A stretch of 54,088 nucleotides of DNA, taken from assembly GCF_000760295.1 (NCBI RefSeq), contig NZ_JNBA01000011.1, positions 1-54,088 on the forward strand, given 5' to 3'. Position 1 is the stretch's first letter. Each line of letters starts with the position of its first letter. Origin of the DNA: Prochlorococcus sp. MIT 0701 (GTDB lineage Bacteria > Cyanobacteriota > Cyanobacteriia > PCC-6307 > Cyanobiaceae). This document shows, piece by piece, positions 27,286-36,405 of the stretch. The notes below the pieces were generated by a model that saw nothing but the letters and a program-made list of their open reading frames with translations, was not told the origin of the DNA and searched no databases. Position numbers and translations under genes: made by a program.

Positions 27286-28227
27286 ATGACTCAGCTAGCG
27301 CCGGATTCGTCGATTATCAGTACTCAGGCTTGCTTGAGTCTTGAGGAGGCTTATGAGGCTTGTCGGAAGGAAACAGCTCAGTGGGCGAAAACCTTCTATC
27401 TCGGCACCATGTTGCTTCCTTCGATCAAACGCAGAGCGATTTGGGCCATCTATGTGTGGTGTCGGCGAACTGATGAGCTTATGGATAGCGCAGAGGCTCA
27501 GACGCGTCCTGTTTCAGAATTAGCCAATCGGCTGGATCAATGGGAAGAACGCACTCGGGCCATGTTCGCTGGTCAGGTGCGGGATGGCCTGGATGCTGTC
27601 ATGGCAGACACTCTTGAACGTTTCCCTCAGTCCATACAGCCTTATCTGGACATGATTGAGGGGCAGCGCATGGATCTGAATCAGCATCGATACGCCACCT
27701 TTCAGCAGCTAGAGCTCTATTGCTATCGAGTCGCAGGCACTGTGGGTTTGATGACCCAGCACGTCATGGGTCTTGACCCTGCATACACAACAGCCCCTTG
27801 GAGTTCTTCTCCAGAGACATCAGATGCTGCTATCGCTCTGGGAATTGCCAATCAACTGACCAACATTCTTCGTGATGTAGGAGAGGACCGTGGTCGTGGC
27901 CGTATTTACATTCCTCAGGAAGATCTCGACCGGTTTGGTTATTCAGAAGCTGATTTGATGGCTGGACGTTTGAATAGTGCTTGGAAGGCTTTGATGGCTT
28001 TTCAATTGGAGCGTGCTCGCGAGTGGTTTGCCCGGTCGGAAGCTGGAGTGCGCTGGCTATCTCAAGATGCCCGTTGGCCAGTATGGGCTTCATTGCGTCT
28101 TTATAGAGGAATCCTCGATTCCATCGAACGCTTGGACTATGACGTTTTTAATAATCGGGCTTATGTGAGTCGCTGGATGAAGTTGATTGATCTGCCTCTT
28201 TCATATCTGATGGCCCAGGCACGCTGA
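27286..28227 (+). CDS. crtB: Phytoene synthase
   Basis: A 313-residue prenyltransferase that joins two geranylgeranyl diphosphates to phytoene. It has both Asp-rich Mg-binding motifs: DELMD (in WCRRTDELMDSAE) and DVGED (in LTNILRDVGEDRGRGRIYIPQEDL). YCYRVAGTVGLM is also conserved. The length is normal. Its start is 3 bp after the pds stop, so synthesis and desaturation of phytoene are co-expressed. Confidence 0.96.
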   Translation: MTQLAPDSSIISTQACLSLEEAYEACRKETAQWAKTFYLGTMLLPSIKRRAIWAIYVWCRRTDELMDSAEAQTRPVSELANRLDQWEERTRAMFAGQVRDGLDAVMADTLERFPQSIQPYLDMIEGQRMDLNQHRYATFQQLELYCYRVAGTVGLMTQHVMGLDPAYTTAPWSSSPETSDAAIALGIANQLTNILRDVGEDRGRGRIYIPQEDLDRFGYSEADLMAGRLNSAWKALMAFQLERAREWFARSEAGVRWLSQDARWPVWASLRLYRGILDSIERLDYDVFNNRAYVSRWMKLIDLPLSYLMAQAR

Positions 28228-28268
28228 GGCTGGACAAGCAGATTTTGAAAGAGGATTAACGGTTCAGT

Positions 28269-28712
28269 TCAAACAGTTGTTTTTTGATTGGCGAGGAGAT
28301 CCTTCAGTTTTGAAAGTTCTCCAGCCCAGCGTGGGTCGGGTGCTTCTTCAGCAGGCCCATCACTGTGTACAACTTTGTTGGCTGATTTTCGGGCTGATCC
28401 TGGGGCATTGCCGCTTGAATTTGTACCGTTGCGGCGTGAACCACCACCGGATCCTTCGTTTGTATTGCGGCGTTCAGAACGCTCAACTCGTAAGTTATTT
28501 CCGTTGAATTCTCGGCCGTTGAACTGTTCAATTACCGCATTGGCAATTTTCTCATCATTGACATTGGCGAAGCCGAATCCACGACAACCTCCGGTTTCTC
28601 GGTCGAGAACTGCCTTGAAGCGAATCCCCTCTCCAACGCTGGCCAGCTGCGTTTCCAGCTCTTTGCTTTCAAAAGTTTGCGGCAGGTTGCCGATGTAAAG
28701 GCGAACGCTCAT
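28269..28712 (-). CDS. RRM-type RNA-binding protein with disordered tail
   Basis: A 147-residue protein. One RRM lies at residues 1-80, with RNP2 (LYIGNL, 5-10) and RNP1 (CRGFGFANV, 43-51). A low-complexity tail rich in Arg, Asn, Ser and Gly follows. The C-terminal 25 residues form a conserved-looking charged helix (PDPRWAGELSKLKDLLANQK). Small RRM proteins (Rbp) of cyanobacteria bind U-rich RNA, often in cold response. The C-terminal helix is extra to the simplest Rbp and could bind a partner (inference). Confidence 0.92.
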   Translation of the reverse strand: MSVRLYIGNLPQTFESKELETQLASVGEGIRFKAVLDRETGGCRGFGFANVNDEKIANAVIEQFNGREFNGNNLRVERSERRNTNEGSGGGSRRNGTNSSGNAPGSARKSANKVVHSDGPAEEAPDPRWAGELSKLKDLLANQKTTV

Positions 28713-28782
28713 GAAAAAGAGAGGGGAACGAGAAAAGGATGTGGATCAGGCCGATCGATGTCCTTATTGCCAGTGCAGTTAA

Positions 28783-30021
28783 TCACAGCAAGGTTTGTTT
28801 TTGTTCCCACCAGTAAGTTGCTGCCTTAAAAGCTTGCTTTCGACTCTGTACCCGACCAAAGGCTTTTTCTTTGCAGAGATGGCGAAGCAGCTCACCTAGA
28901 GCTTGCCCCTTTGGGAGTTTGAGGGTCTTTTGCAGTGCATAGCCGTCCACAGGAGGTGAGGGATGGAAAAGAGGATCATCGGCGTTCCGCCAACGCTCTA
29001 GCCACTGCAACTGGCTGATTTGCGGTAGCTGCAGGATGAGGGCTGGAAGGTCTGTTTCTAGATCGAGGTGCAATTGCAGCCGATCAAATTCGCTGAGGCT
29101 TGCAAAAGCCATGCCGTCGTTGCGTTCTTCCCAGTAACGAAGGAGTTGGCAGCGTTGACATTGTCGTCGGCTGAAGCGCAATGCGCTCAGCCCCTCATTG
29201 CTGAGCAGATGAGTGAGACGAGCCAAGGGAAGTGCTACGGCTTGCTCTTCAGGTTTGAGGGATTTGGCAACCTTTAAACATGGTGCTGGTCGGCTGATTC
29301 CTGCAATGGTGTTTTGCCAACAATCCAGTAGGCCAGTTCGCAGCAGCAGTGGCAGCGCGTCATCGGCCCAAGGCGCAGTCACGATCCGTTGTAGTTCCGC
29401 CTGAATTCGTTCAGGAGCTGCTTGGGGCAGAAGTCTGTGGTGGCAATTGATCCACGACAAGGTTTGTTTGTCCAGGCTGAGCTGCAGTTCGGCCATTAGT
29501 CGCAGACCGCGCAGCAACCTCAGGGGATCGTCGAGCAGGTTTTGCTCACGTACCGCAACAAGTTTTTTTTGCTCCAGATCACTCAGCCCTCCCGTTGGGT
29601 CCACGAGCTGAGGGGTGGCCTCGAGGGTGAGGGCAATGGCGTTGAGACGGAAGTCCCGCCGCCAAAGGTCCTCTTCAAGGTTGGATCCCTCTTGGGCGGC
29701 CATGTCGATGGTCCACCCTTTGATAACCAATCGCGCTATGTCCCTTTCTGCGTCTAGCACCACACATGTGCCTCCCAGTGTCTTGGCCAGACTGCGGGTG
29801 AGCTCTAGGGCCTTGCTTGGCACAATTAAGTCGAGATCCGGTTGCTTCTGGAGTCGGCCAAGCAGGCCATCACGAACGGCACCTCCTACTAGGACCGTTC
29901 CAGCAGGCAGTTCTTGAGTCGATAGTGGCCAGCGATCAGGATGTAATTGTTCCCAAAGGGCCTGGACCCGGATGGTGGGATCGCCCTCCAGAATGGGTGC
30001 AGCAGAGCGAAGGGAGGGCAT
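28783..30021 (-). CDS. cca: CCA tRNA nucleotidyltransferase / poly(A) polymerase family
   Basis: A 412-residue class II nucleotidyltransferase. Motifs are VLVGGAVRDGLLGRLQKQPDLDLIVP (with the catalytic DLD), RRDFRLNAIAL, DPTGGLSDLEQKKLVAV and DDPLRLLRGLRLMAELQL. It adds or repairs the 3' CCA of tRNAs. In cyanobacteria the work may be split between CC- and A-adding forms, and this sequence alone does not tell which. Its ATG overlaps the ATG of divergent ycf34 by 2 bp. Confidence 0.9.
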   Translation of the reverse strand: MPSLRSAAPILEGDPTIRVQALWEQLHPDRWPLSTQELPAGTVLVGGAVRDGLLGRLQKQPDLDLIVPSKALELTRSLAKTLGGTCVVLDAERDIARLVIKGWTIDMAAQEGSNLEEDLWRRDFRLNAIALTLEATPQLVDPTGGLSDLEQKKLVAVREQNLLDDPLRLLRGLRLMAELQLSLDKQTLSWINCHHRLLPQAAPERIQAELQRIVTAPWADDALPLLLRTGLLDCWQNTIAGISRPAPCLKVAKSLKPEEQAVALPLARLTHLLSNEGLSALRFSRRQCQRCQLLRYWEERNDGMAFASLSEFDRLQLHLDLETDLPALILQLPQISQLQWLERWRNADDPLFHPSPPVDGYALQKTLKLPKGQALGELLRHLCKEKAFGRVQSRKQAFKAATYWWEQKQTLL

Positions 30022-30271
30022 GTGTATTTGTGTCGACTGCCGCTGGGTTGATCGTTGCCAGGCCTATCACGCGGTGGAGCGGCAGCACGGGGTTGCCCAT
30101 CTCAATGCGGTACCGGATCTGGAGCCTCAGAATCCACGCATCCATATCAGTGTGATTGATTTGCCTGAAGGCGTGACAGGCGTGGAATGGGATGTACGTG
30201 ATTGCGGTAGTTTTCTTTTAGATCATGGGCGCTGGAAGCGATTGTGCCCTGGTCAGGAGCTGCCTCGATGA
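30020..30271 (+). CDS. ycf34: Ycf34 family protein
   Basis: An 83-residue protein with an N-terminal Cys cluster, MCICVDCRWVDRCQAYH (C2, C4, C7, C13), then VERQHGVAHLN. This matches Ycf34, reported in cyanobacteria to bind an iron-sulfur cluster and influence photosynthetic electron transport. The ATG at 30020 is fixed by the family start, and the upstream frame is antisense to cca. The stop overlaps the tsaB ATG (ATGA). Confidence 0.92.
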   Translation: MCICVDCRWVDRCQAYHAVERQHGVAHLNAVPDLEPQNPRIHISVIDLPEGVTGVEWDVRDCGSFLLDHGRWKRLCPGQELPR

Positions 30272-30945
30272 CCTTTCAGACCGGTTCATCCTTGGAAGCA
30301 GATAAAGCTTGTTTGCTTTTGGCTCTCCACAGTTCTTCAGAAACGCTTGGTGTAGCTGTTCTCGATTGCCGTGATCCCAAGACCAGTCGGCGTACCGCAA
30401 CTTTCCCACTGGGCCGCGGGCTCTCAAATAGTTTGCTCAATTGTGTAGAGGAGCTTTTGCCAGCAGCCTCTTGGCCTCAATTGGCTCGCTTGGCAGTGGC
30501 CATTGGTCCTGGCGGATTTACTGGGACTCGTTTAACCGTAGTGATGGCAAGAACTCTGGCCCAGCAGCTTGGTTGTTCCCTCGATGGGGTGAGCAGTTTT
30601 GCTTTGATGGCTCCTCGGTTGGCGATTGCGTTAAGCCATGAGCAAATGGAGCAGCCATTTTGGATCGTGAAACCCCTGCCGCGGCGAGGAACTGTGGCCG
30701 GTCGCTATCAGTTGCAAATGGCTGCAGAAGTTGGCGCTGCAAAGGTTGTTGTGGAGTTGGAATCGCCCCATTTGTTGGCAGAGGATTTCAAGGCCTTCCC
30801 TGCCCTATATGCCCAAGATGATGTGGCTAAGGATGTAGAGCATTTGCTTGAGCTGTGCGCCACGGCGCACAGTTTGGGCCAGGAGGTCGCCTGGACTGAT
30901 GTGCTTCCTGTTTATCCAACATCTCCGGTGGTGGTCTCGCCTTGA
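30268..30945 (+). CDS. tsaB: tRNA threonylcarbamoyladenosine protein TsaB
   Basis: A 225-residue partner of TsaD in t6A37 synthesis on ANN-decoding tRNAs. Signatures are LLLALHSSSETLGVAVLD, ARLAVAIGPGGFTGTRLTVVMARTLAQQLG and the late DVLPVYP. Start 30268 (MTFQTGSS) overlaps the ycf34 stop by 4 bp, so translation is coupled. The following gene starts on its stop as well (TTGA). Confidence 0.9.
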   Translation: MTFQTGSSLEADKACLLLALHSSSETLGVAVLDCRDPKTSRRTATFPLGRGLSNSLLNCVEELLPAASWPQLARLAVAIGPGGFTGTRLTVVMARTLAQQLGCSLDGVSSFALMAPRLAIALSHEQMEQPFWIVKPLPRRGTVAGRYQLQMAAEVGAAKVVVELESPHLLAEDFKAFPALYAQDDVAKDVEHLLELCATAHSLGQEVAWTDVLPVYPTSPVVVSP

Positions 30946-31583
30946 GGAGTTGGTGTCGTCCTGGGCCGATTGTTGTTGGAGGCCTGTTGTTCTGGCTGAT
31001 TGCTGCCGGACCTTTGCGTCCGTATCGGCAAGCGCTAACGAATGGGAAGCCTCCTCAGTTGATCTTGGTACTAGGAGGTGATGTTGATCGTGAGCATCTA
31101 GGCATCCGATTAGCGAGGGATTTGAATTTGCCTCTGGTTGTTAGTGGTGGCAGCAACCTGGAATATGCCCAGTGGTTGGTTCGTGAGGTGGGGATTCCTC
31201 CGAGTCAGGTTCAGCTCGACTACCGCGCTAAGGACACCCTTGGTAACTTCACGTCTCTTGTGGATGAACTGCGGTTAAAGGGCATCCAACATGTCTTACT
31301 GGTGACTAGTGAGGATCATCTGCCCCGTTCCATGGCCGTGGGTCATGTTGTGGCTGGTAGCCGAGGGATCCGCCTGACAGGCATCTCTGTCTCTTGCGCT
31401 AATCAATGTCGGGAGGAGGGGTTGCGTAAGCGGATCAGCGATTGGGTAAGGGCTTGGGCTTGGGTGGCTACAGGTCGTGATCTTAAGGATTGGGCCCAGC
31501 GGCGCTGGTCAGAGGCACTCAGCGCTGGCGGCGGAGACGCTCTTCTGCAGAACTCAAAAGCCCTTGATCCAGCAGCGCATTGA
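30942..31583 (+). CDS. YdcF/DUF218-family protein
   Basis: A 213-residue protein from a TTG start that overlaps the tsaB stop. It has an N-terminal hydrophobic anchor (IVVGGLLFWLIAAG). The DUF218 core follows: LILVLGGDVDREHLGIRLARDL, LPLVVSGGSNLEYA, the acidic/Asn site DTLGNFTSL and LVTSEDHLPRSMAVGHVV. DUF218 proteins such as SanA, ElyC and YdcF act in envelope processes, and the reaction is uncertain. The 3' end overlaps convergent plsC by 65 bp. Confidence 0.85.
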   Translation: MRSWCRPGPIVVGGLLFWLIAAGPLRPYRQALTNGKPPQLILVLGGDVDREHLGIRLARDLNLPLVVSGGSNLEYAQWLVREVGIPPSQVQLDYRAKDTLGNFTSLVDELRLKGIQHVLLVTSEDHLPRSMAVGHVVAGSRGIRLTGISVSCANQCREEGLRKRISDWVRAWAWVATGRDLKDWAQRRWSEALSAGGGDALLQNSKALDPAAH

Positions 31584-32190
31584 TTCTTTTTTGGAGTTCT
31601 GCGCTGGTGGCTTCCAGGTCGTGTTTACGACGGCTGGAAGGTGGGGGAATTGGTTTGCCGATCCGCAGCTGTATTGGTATGAGTCGGGGTAATTGTCCAC
31701 GTTTACCAAGGGCACGGTGGCTATTGATGATCGCTACTGGAAGTAGGGGTGCATCGCTGCGAGCCGCTAGCAGTGCGGCTCCAGGCATGGGGGCATTGAC
31801 GCGGCCGTTGGCTTGGCGAGTGCCATCAAGGAAGACCCCTATGGCCCAGCCTTCGCCCAGGCGGGCAGTGGCCATGCGGATGGCTTCTCTGTCACTGGCG
31901 CCGCGTTTCACCGGGTAAGCACCACAGGCACGGATGAGTGCTCCTAAGAGGGGGATCCGGAAAAGTTCTGCTTTGGCCATGAAGGCCACAGGCCGCCCAA
32001 GAGCATGGCCAAGCAGGGGGGGGTCAAGGTGAGAACCGTGGTTGGCTACAACCACGACAGCACCTTGATGAGGAACATTTTCGTTGCCAAAGGTGCATCC
32101 CCTAAATAGACCCCTGAAGATGGGAAACACCAGTAGATAGCTAACGAGTCGGTAGGTGAGACTTGGCTGCGGTGTCATCAGCACCGGCAT
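31519..32190 (-). CDS. plsC: 1-acyl-glycerol-3-phosphate acyltransferase (PlsC family)
   Basis: A 223-residue membrane-associated acyltransferase that makes phosphatidic acid. The catalytic box is NHGSHLD (NHx4D). FMAKAELFRIPLLGALIRACGAYPVKR and FLDGTRQANG follow, the last standing where most members have FPEGTRS, a notable Glu-to-Asp change. Start candidates are ATG 32190 (used), ATG 32178 and TTG 32223. It lies immediately downstream of fabD on the same strand, so with fabD, fabH and plsX it forms a fatty-acid/phospholipid block. Confidence 0.9.
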   Translation of the reverse strand: MPVLMTPQPSLTYRLVSYLLVFPIFRGLFRGCTFGNENVPHQGAVVVVANHGSHLDPPLLGHALGRPVAFMAKAELFRIPLLGALIRACGAYPVKRGASDREAIRMATARLGEGWAIGVFLDGTRQANGRVNAPMPGAALLAARSDAPLLPVAIINSHRALGKRGQLPRLIPIQLRIGKPIPPPSSRRKHDLEATSAELQKRINALLDQGLLSSAEERLRRQR

Positions 32191-32226
32191 GCTTGAGTTC
32201 AACAGGGGTTTGGCTTGGGTCAAAGT

Positions 32227-33123
32227 TCAATTCCCCAGGTCTGCAGCACAGCTCAGCTGGATGGTCGCAACTCCTTGAAGAGATCGTTTTACGAGACCAC
32301 TCAGCACATTGCCAGGGCCGATTTCGACCACTGTGTTGATCCCTTGACTGGCCATGGTATCCATCGTTTCGCGCCAACGGACGCCTGTTGTCATCTGATC
32401 TTTTAGCCGTTGCTTAAGCAGGTTGGCATCGCAGGTTGGAGTTGGATCGGCATTGCAGAGAACGGGGACACGGGCATCTTTGAAAGTCACCTGATCCAGT
32501 TCAGCTGCAAATTCTGTGGCCGCTTTGGCCATGAAAGGCGAATGGAAGGCTCCCGAGACTGGCAAGGGAATTGCTCGCTTGCATGTCAACTGGCTGCTGA
32601 CCTTGCTAACAGCCTCTGGGGTGCCCGATAAAACCACCTGGGCAGCACTGTTGTCATTGGCAATCACGACTCCTTCTGTTGCTGCTACCTGAGCTTCTAG
32701 CTGTGTGCGGTCAAAGCCCAATATTGCTGTCATGGCACCACCGCCGGCTGAGGCCATCAGCTCTGAGCGGCGTCGCAGCAGCATCAGGGCGGTGTTCACA
32801 TCAAAAACCTCAGCTGCGTAGAGGGCTACAAGTTCACCCAGGCTGTGTCCTGCGATTAGCGAGGCGTCACGACCCTGCCTGCGAAGTTCATCCACCAGCA
32901 ATGATTCAACGACAAAAAGTGCCGGCTGGGTATTACGGGTGTCATTGAGGTCGGCCGGGTCATTATTGGTTTGGTCGCTATCACGGCAAATAGCAAGGAG
33001 ATCACGTCCCATGAGTCGAGAGGCGAGAGCAAAGCGCTCTTCGGCATCGGGCAAGCTGATGATCGGGTCAGCCATGCCCAGCTTTTGTGAGCCCTGACCA
33101 GGGAACACCCAGGCAATCGACAT
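32227..33123 (-). CDS. fabD: Malonyl-CoA:ACP transacylase
   Basis: A 298-residue enzyme loading malonate onto acyl carrier protein. It has WVFPGQGSQKLGM at the start, the active-site Ser in AGHSLGELVALYAA, the conserved Arg in LLRRRSELM, and the second His in PVSGAFHSPFMAKA. The ATG at 33123 and the length are normal. It follows fabH after 28 bp. Confidence 0.95.
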   Translation of the reverse strand: MSIAWVFPGQGSQKLGMADPIISLPDAEERFALASRLMGRDLLAICRDSDQTNNDPADLNDTRNTQPALFVVESLLVDELRRQGRDASLIAGHSLGELVALYAAEVFDVNTALMLLRRRSELMASAGGGAMTAILGFDRTQLEAQVAATEGVVIANDNSAAQVVLSGTPEAVSKVSSQLTCKRAIPLPVSGAFHSPFMAKAATEFAAELDQVTFKDARVPVLCNADPTPTCDANLLKQRLKDQMTTGVRWRETMDTMASQGINTVVEIGPGNVLSGLVKRSLQGVATIQLSCAADLGN

Positions 33124-33151
33124 CAGAACGCTATAGCGATTTAGCGGGAGC

Positions 33152-34171
33152 CTAGATGGGCCCTTGCCAGCGGACTAACGCTGCACCCCAACTGAGACCA
33201 GCTCCAAAACCGCTGCTTGCGATCAGTTGACCAGGCTTAATCCTCCCGTCTTGTACGGCTTCATCAAGCATGAGTGGGATGGTGGCTGCCGATGTGTTGC
33301 CGTACTCAGCCAGGTTGCTGAGCACCTTGGCCTGCGGAATGGCGAATCGATCCCCGACAGCATCGAGGATGCGTTGATTGGCTTGATGAAGCAGGAGCCA
33401 GTCCAGTGACTCCGGGGCTGTGTTGGTGGCTTTGAGAAGGGTTTGGAGGATGGCAGGCACTTCTCGGACAGCGAATTTGTAGACCTCCTGTCCGTTCATC
33501 TGAATTGACTGAAAACCGCCTTGTTGATGGCTATTGCCCGCTACCAGGGATAGATAGTTTTGAACTTGCGGCAGGTTGAGGCAGTCGCCGCGGCTGCCAT
33601 CAGATTTCAGCTGAAAGCCCAGCAGCCCGTTCTGAGCAGCACTCGTTGCTTCCAGAGCAACAGCTCCGGCTCCATCGCCAAACAGCACACAACTGCGACG
33701 ATCGTCCCAGTTGACCCAGCGGCTTAGTTGGTCCGCACCGATCACGAGTGCTCGCCGCATCGCACCAGTGCGAAGGAACTGGGCGGCAGTGACCAGGGCG
33801 AATAGAAAACCACTGCAAGCGGCTGTGAGATCAAAAGCCACTGCTCCTCGAGCTCCCAAAATGGCTTGTAGTTGCGGGGCTGAACCAAATAGATCATCAG
33901 GGGTCGATGTGGCCAGGATGATCAGATCAACACTTTCGGATTCCCAGCCAGCCATTGTCAGGGCGTTGGCTGCAGCTTGATGGCTGAGACCTGTGAGCGT
34001 TTCATCCGGTCCGATGACACGTCGGGCACTGATGCCAGTACGGCTACGGATCCATGCATCGCTTGTATCAACCCTTTGGCCGAGTTGGTCGTTGCTAATC
34101 CGTTGGGATGGTGTGGCACTGCCGCAGCCCACCAGAGCTACTCCACTACCGATTGTGGACGTTTCAGCCAA
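33152..34171 (-). CDS. fabH: 3-oxoacyl-ACP synthase III
   Basis: A 339-residue condensing enzyme that starts fatty acid chains from acetyl-CoA and malonyl-ACP. The catalytic Cys is in LTAACSGFLFAL, His in LLLHQANQRILDAV and Asn in EYGNTSAATIPLML. GFGAGLSWGAALVRW closes the protein. The start is a TTG at 34171 in this reading. plsX lies 31 bp upstream on the same strand. Confidence 0.95.
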   Translation of the reverse strand: MAETSTIGSGVALVGCGSATPSQRISNDQLGQRVDTSDAWIRSRTGISARRVIGPDETLTGLSHQAAANALTMAGWESESVDLIILATSTPDDLFGSAPQLQAILGARGAVAFDLTAACSGFLFALVTAAQFLRTGAMRRALVIGADQLSRWVNWDDRRSCVLFGDGAGAVALEATSAAQNGLLGFQLKSDGSRGDCLNLPQVQNYLSLVAGNSHQQGGFQSIQMNGQEVYKFAVREVPAILQTLLKATNTAPESLDWLLLHQANQRILDAVGDRFAIPQAKVLSNLAEYGNTSAATIPLMLDEAVQDGRIKPGQLIASSGFGAGLSWGAALVRWQGPI

Positions 34172-34202
34172 GGGGCAAGTGGTCCAAGGTGGCGTCAGTC
34201 AA

Positions 34203-35573
34203 TCACAGCGTTTCAGGAGAGTGCCTTGAGGCGCTTGCAGCAGGAGACTTTTGCAGTTCGGCTAAATCGTCCATGACACCATGGCTCGCTGCGGAGTGGG
34301 CTAGTCGTAGTGCACTGACCACCGATAGCGCCTTACTGCTGCCATGGCCGATCACACAGATGCCATTTACACCCAGCAATAGTGCCCCACCATGTTCTGC
34401 ATGGTCGAGGCGTTTTTTAATTCGCTTGAGGTTGCTGCGTAGGAACGCAGAACCCACTTTGCCGCGTCTGCCTCGGGGCAGTTCGGCTCGCAATACATCA
34501 AGCAGCACGCTGCCGACAGATTCCAGGAATTTGAGGAGCACATTGCCGGTGAAGCCATCGCATACCACCACGTCGAAAGCCCCTGAAAGAACATCTCGTC
34601 CTTCGCAGTTGCCCGCGAATTGAAGGCGATGCTCTTCGCTGAGTAGCTCATGAGTGCGAATGGCTAGATCGTTGCCCTTGCACTCCTCTTCGCCAATATT
34701 CAGAAGCCCGATGCGTGGTCGAGCCACCTGGAGAACATCGCGGGAATAGATATTGCCAAGTAGGGCAAATTGGTGGAGGTAGATGGGCTTGCAATCCATG
34801 TTGGCGCCCACATCCAGCACCAGCACTGGTTGTGTTGGATCCTTTGTTGGGAATAGAGCACCTATGGCGGGACGGTCTATCCCTGCTAGACGCCCCAGCC
34901 GGAAGATGGCTGAGGCCATCATGGCTCCGGAATTTCCAGCTGAATACATCGCTAGAGCTTCGCCCTTCTTGACCAGGTCCATGGTCAGGTTGATGCTGGC
35001 GTCGCGTTTGCGGCGCACCACAGTGGCCTCTTCATCCATGCCCACAGAGGGGCCGCTTGCGACAAGCTCCAGATGACCCGCGGCTGTGGCTTGGTTGAAG
35101 AGTTCGGTGAGACCCATGGTTTGGACAGCGCCTAGCACTTTCTTGGTCTCTCCGACGAACTTGATGCGTAGGGGAAGTCTTTGAATCGCTTTTAGACAGC
35201 CATCAAGAATGGGGCCAGGGGCCTGGTCTCCACCCATGCCATCGACGGCAACCCAGAGCCGATCGCTATTTTTGATGTCCTCAGCTTCAGTGTTGTTCTC
35301 GCTGCCTTGTAGTCGCCGCAGAGGATCAAAAACGAGTGGCTGAAGCATGCTTCCTGCCATTGATCCAGCATTCGACACGACGGATCCAGCACTGGAAACA
35401 ACTGTTCCGGCTACGTTTCCAGCGGCGGAAGCAGAGTTCGTGGCACTTCCTACCAGGCTGGTAACGGCTGCATTGCGGCGATACCAAATCACCAGACGCC
35501 TAATGGCTCTGGGGCGGGTGGTCTTGCTCCGGGGCCCGGAGGCCGCGGAGGGTTCAGAGTCCTTCGGGGGCAA
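34203..35573 (-). CDS. plsX: Phosphate acyltransferase PlsX with N-terminal extension
   Basis: A 456-residue protein making acyl-phosphate from acyl-ACP. The PlsX domain starts only at about residue 105 (LWVAVDGMGGDQAPGPIL) and includes VGMDEEATVVRRKRDASI, AMYSAGNSGAMMASAIF and CDGFTGNVLLK. Standard PlsX is about 340 residues. The extra first 100 contain a basic stretch (KTTRPRAIRRLVIWYRR) followed by Gly/Ala/Ser/Val repeats (residues 42-76), which could anchor it to membrane. The TTG start at 35573 overlaps the rpaB end by 20 bp. ATG at M72 or M76 would give a shorter form. Confidence 0.9.
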   Translation of the reverse strand: MPPKDSEPSAASGPRSKTTRPRAIRRLVIWYRRNAAVTSLVGSATNSASAAGNVAGTVVSSAGSVVSNAGSMAGSMLQPLVFDPLRRLQGSENNTEAEDIKNSDRLWVAVDGMGGDQAPGPILDGCLKAIQRLPLRIKFVGETKKVLGAVQTMGLTELFNQATAAGHLELVASGPSVGMDEEATVVRRKRDASINLTMDLVKKGEALAMYSAGNSGAMMASAIFRLGRLAGIDRPAIGALFPTKDPTQPVLVLDVGANMDCKPIYLHQFALLGNIYSRDVLQVARPRIGLLNIGEEECKGNDLAIRTHELLSEEHRLQFAGNCEGRDVLSGAFDVVVCDGFTGNVLLKFLESVGSVLLDVLRAELPRGRRGKVGSAFLRSNLKRIKKRLDHAEHGGALLLGVNGICVIGHGSSKALSVVSALRLAHSAASHGVMDDLAELQKSPAASASRHSPETL

Positions 35574-36300
35574 CGGAGTCGATGATGCGCTGGAACAGGT
35601 AGCCGGTCCCCCGAGCGGTGAGGATCAGCTCGGGATTGGCGGGATCGTCTTCCAGTTTGGAGCGAAGACGTGAAATATGAACATCCACGACCCTGGTATC
35701 TACATGTCGTTCGGGTGTATAACCCCATACCTCCTTGAGGATTTCGCCGCGGCTGAAAGGCTCCCCTGAGCGGCTGACCAGTAGCTCAAGCAGGCTGAAT
35801 TCCATACCGGTAAGGCGAATGCGCTCATCTCCTCGGAAAACCTGTCGCTTGTTGGTGTCGACTCTTAGTTCAGCCACTTGAATCACCCCTGAGTTAGGGA
35901 TGCCGGCAACGTGCTCTTTCTCGACGCGCCGAAGCACGCAGCGTATGCGCGCTTCAAGTTCCTTGGGGCTGAAGGGTTTGACGACGTAGTCGTCTGCACC
36001 CAGCTCAAGCCCCGTGATTCTGTCAGCGACATCTCCAAGGGCCGTGAGCATCACGATCGGGACATCCGATTCTTTGCGAATCTCTTGACATACGCCATAG
36101 CCATCAAGCTTTGGCATCATCACGTCGAGCACGACAAGATCAGGCTCACAGTTGTGGAAGATATCGAGGGCTTCGTTGCCGTCACATGCCGTGACCACTT
36201 GATAGCCGATCATCGAGAGGCGGGTTTCGAGGATCCGACGAATGCTGGCCTCATCGTCGACCACGAGGATCGTCTCTTTAGATGGGCTGGTGGCCGTCAT
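35554..36300 (-). CDS. rpaB: OmpR-type response regulator RpaB
   Basis: A 248-residue regulator. The receiver domain has the phospho-acceptor D59 (LVVLDVMMPK) and K in VVKPFSPKELEARIRCVLRR. The C-terminal winged helix includes [52 protein letters not shown] and ILTARGTGYLF. This is the RpaB (Ycf27) type, an essential cyanobacterial regulator of high-light, PSI and circadian-output genes, phosphorylated by Hik33/NblS. No kinase is in the window. It is divergent from radA. Confidence 0.93.
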   Translation of the reverse strand: MTATSPSKETILVVDDEASIRRILETRLSMIGYQVVTACDGNEALDIFHNCEPDLVVLDVMMPKLDGYGVCQEIRKESDVPIVMLTALGDVADRITGLELGADDYVVKPFSPKELEARIRCVLRRVEKEHVAGIPNSGVIQVAELRVDTNKRQVFRGDERIRLTGMEFSLLELLVSRSGEPFSRGEILKEVWGYTPERHVDTRVVDVHISRLRSKLEDDPANPELILTARGTGYLFQRIIDSVAPEGL

Positions 36301-36405
36301 TTTTTTTCTTTGGCGGCTGCAATCAATGAATCTTAGATAAGAGCTGTTAAGGCTTGCCGGCCTTTTGGTTCATTTAAAGCCAACTTTCTTTACCTATCTT
36401 AGTAA

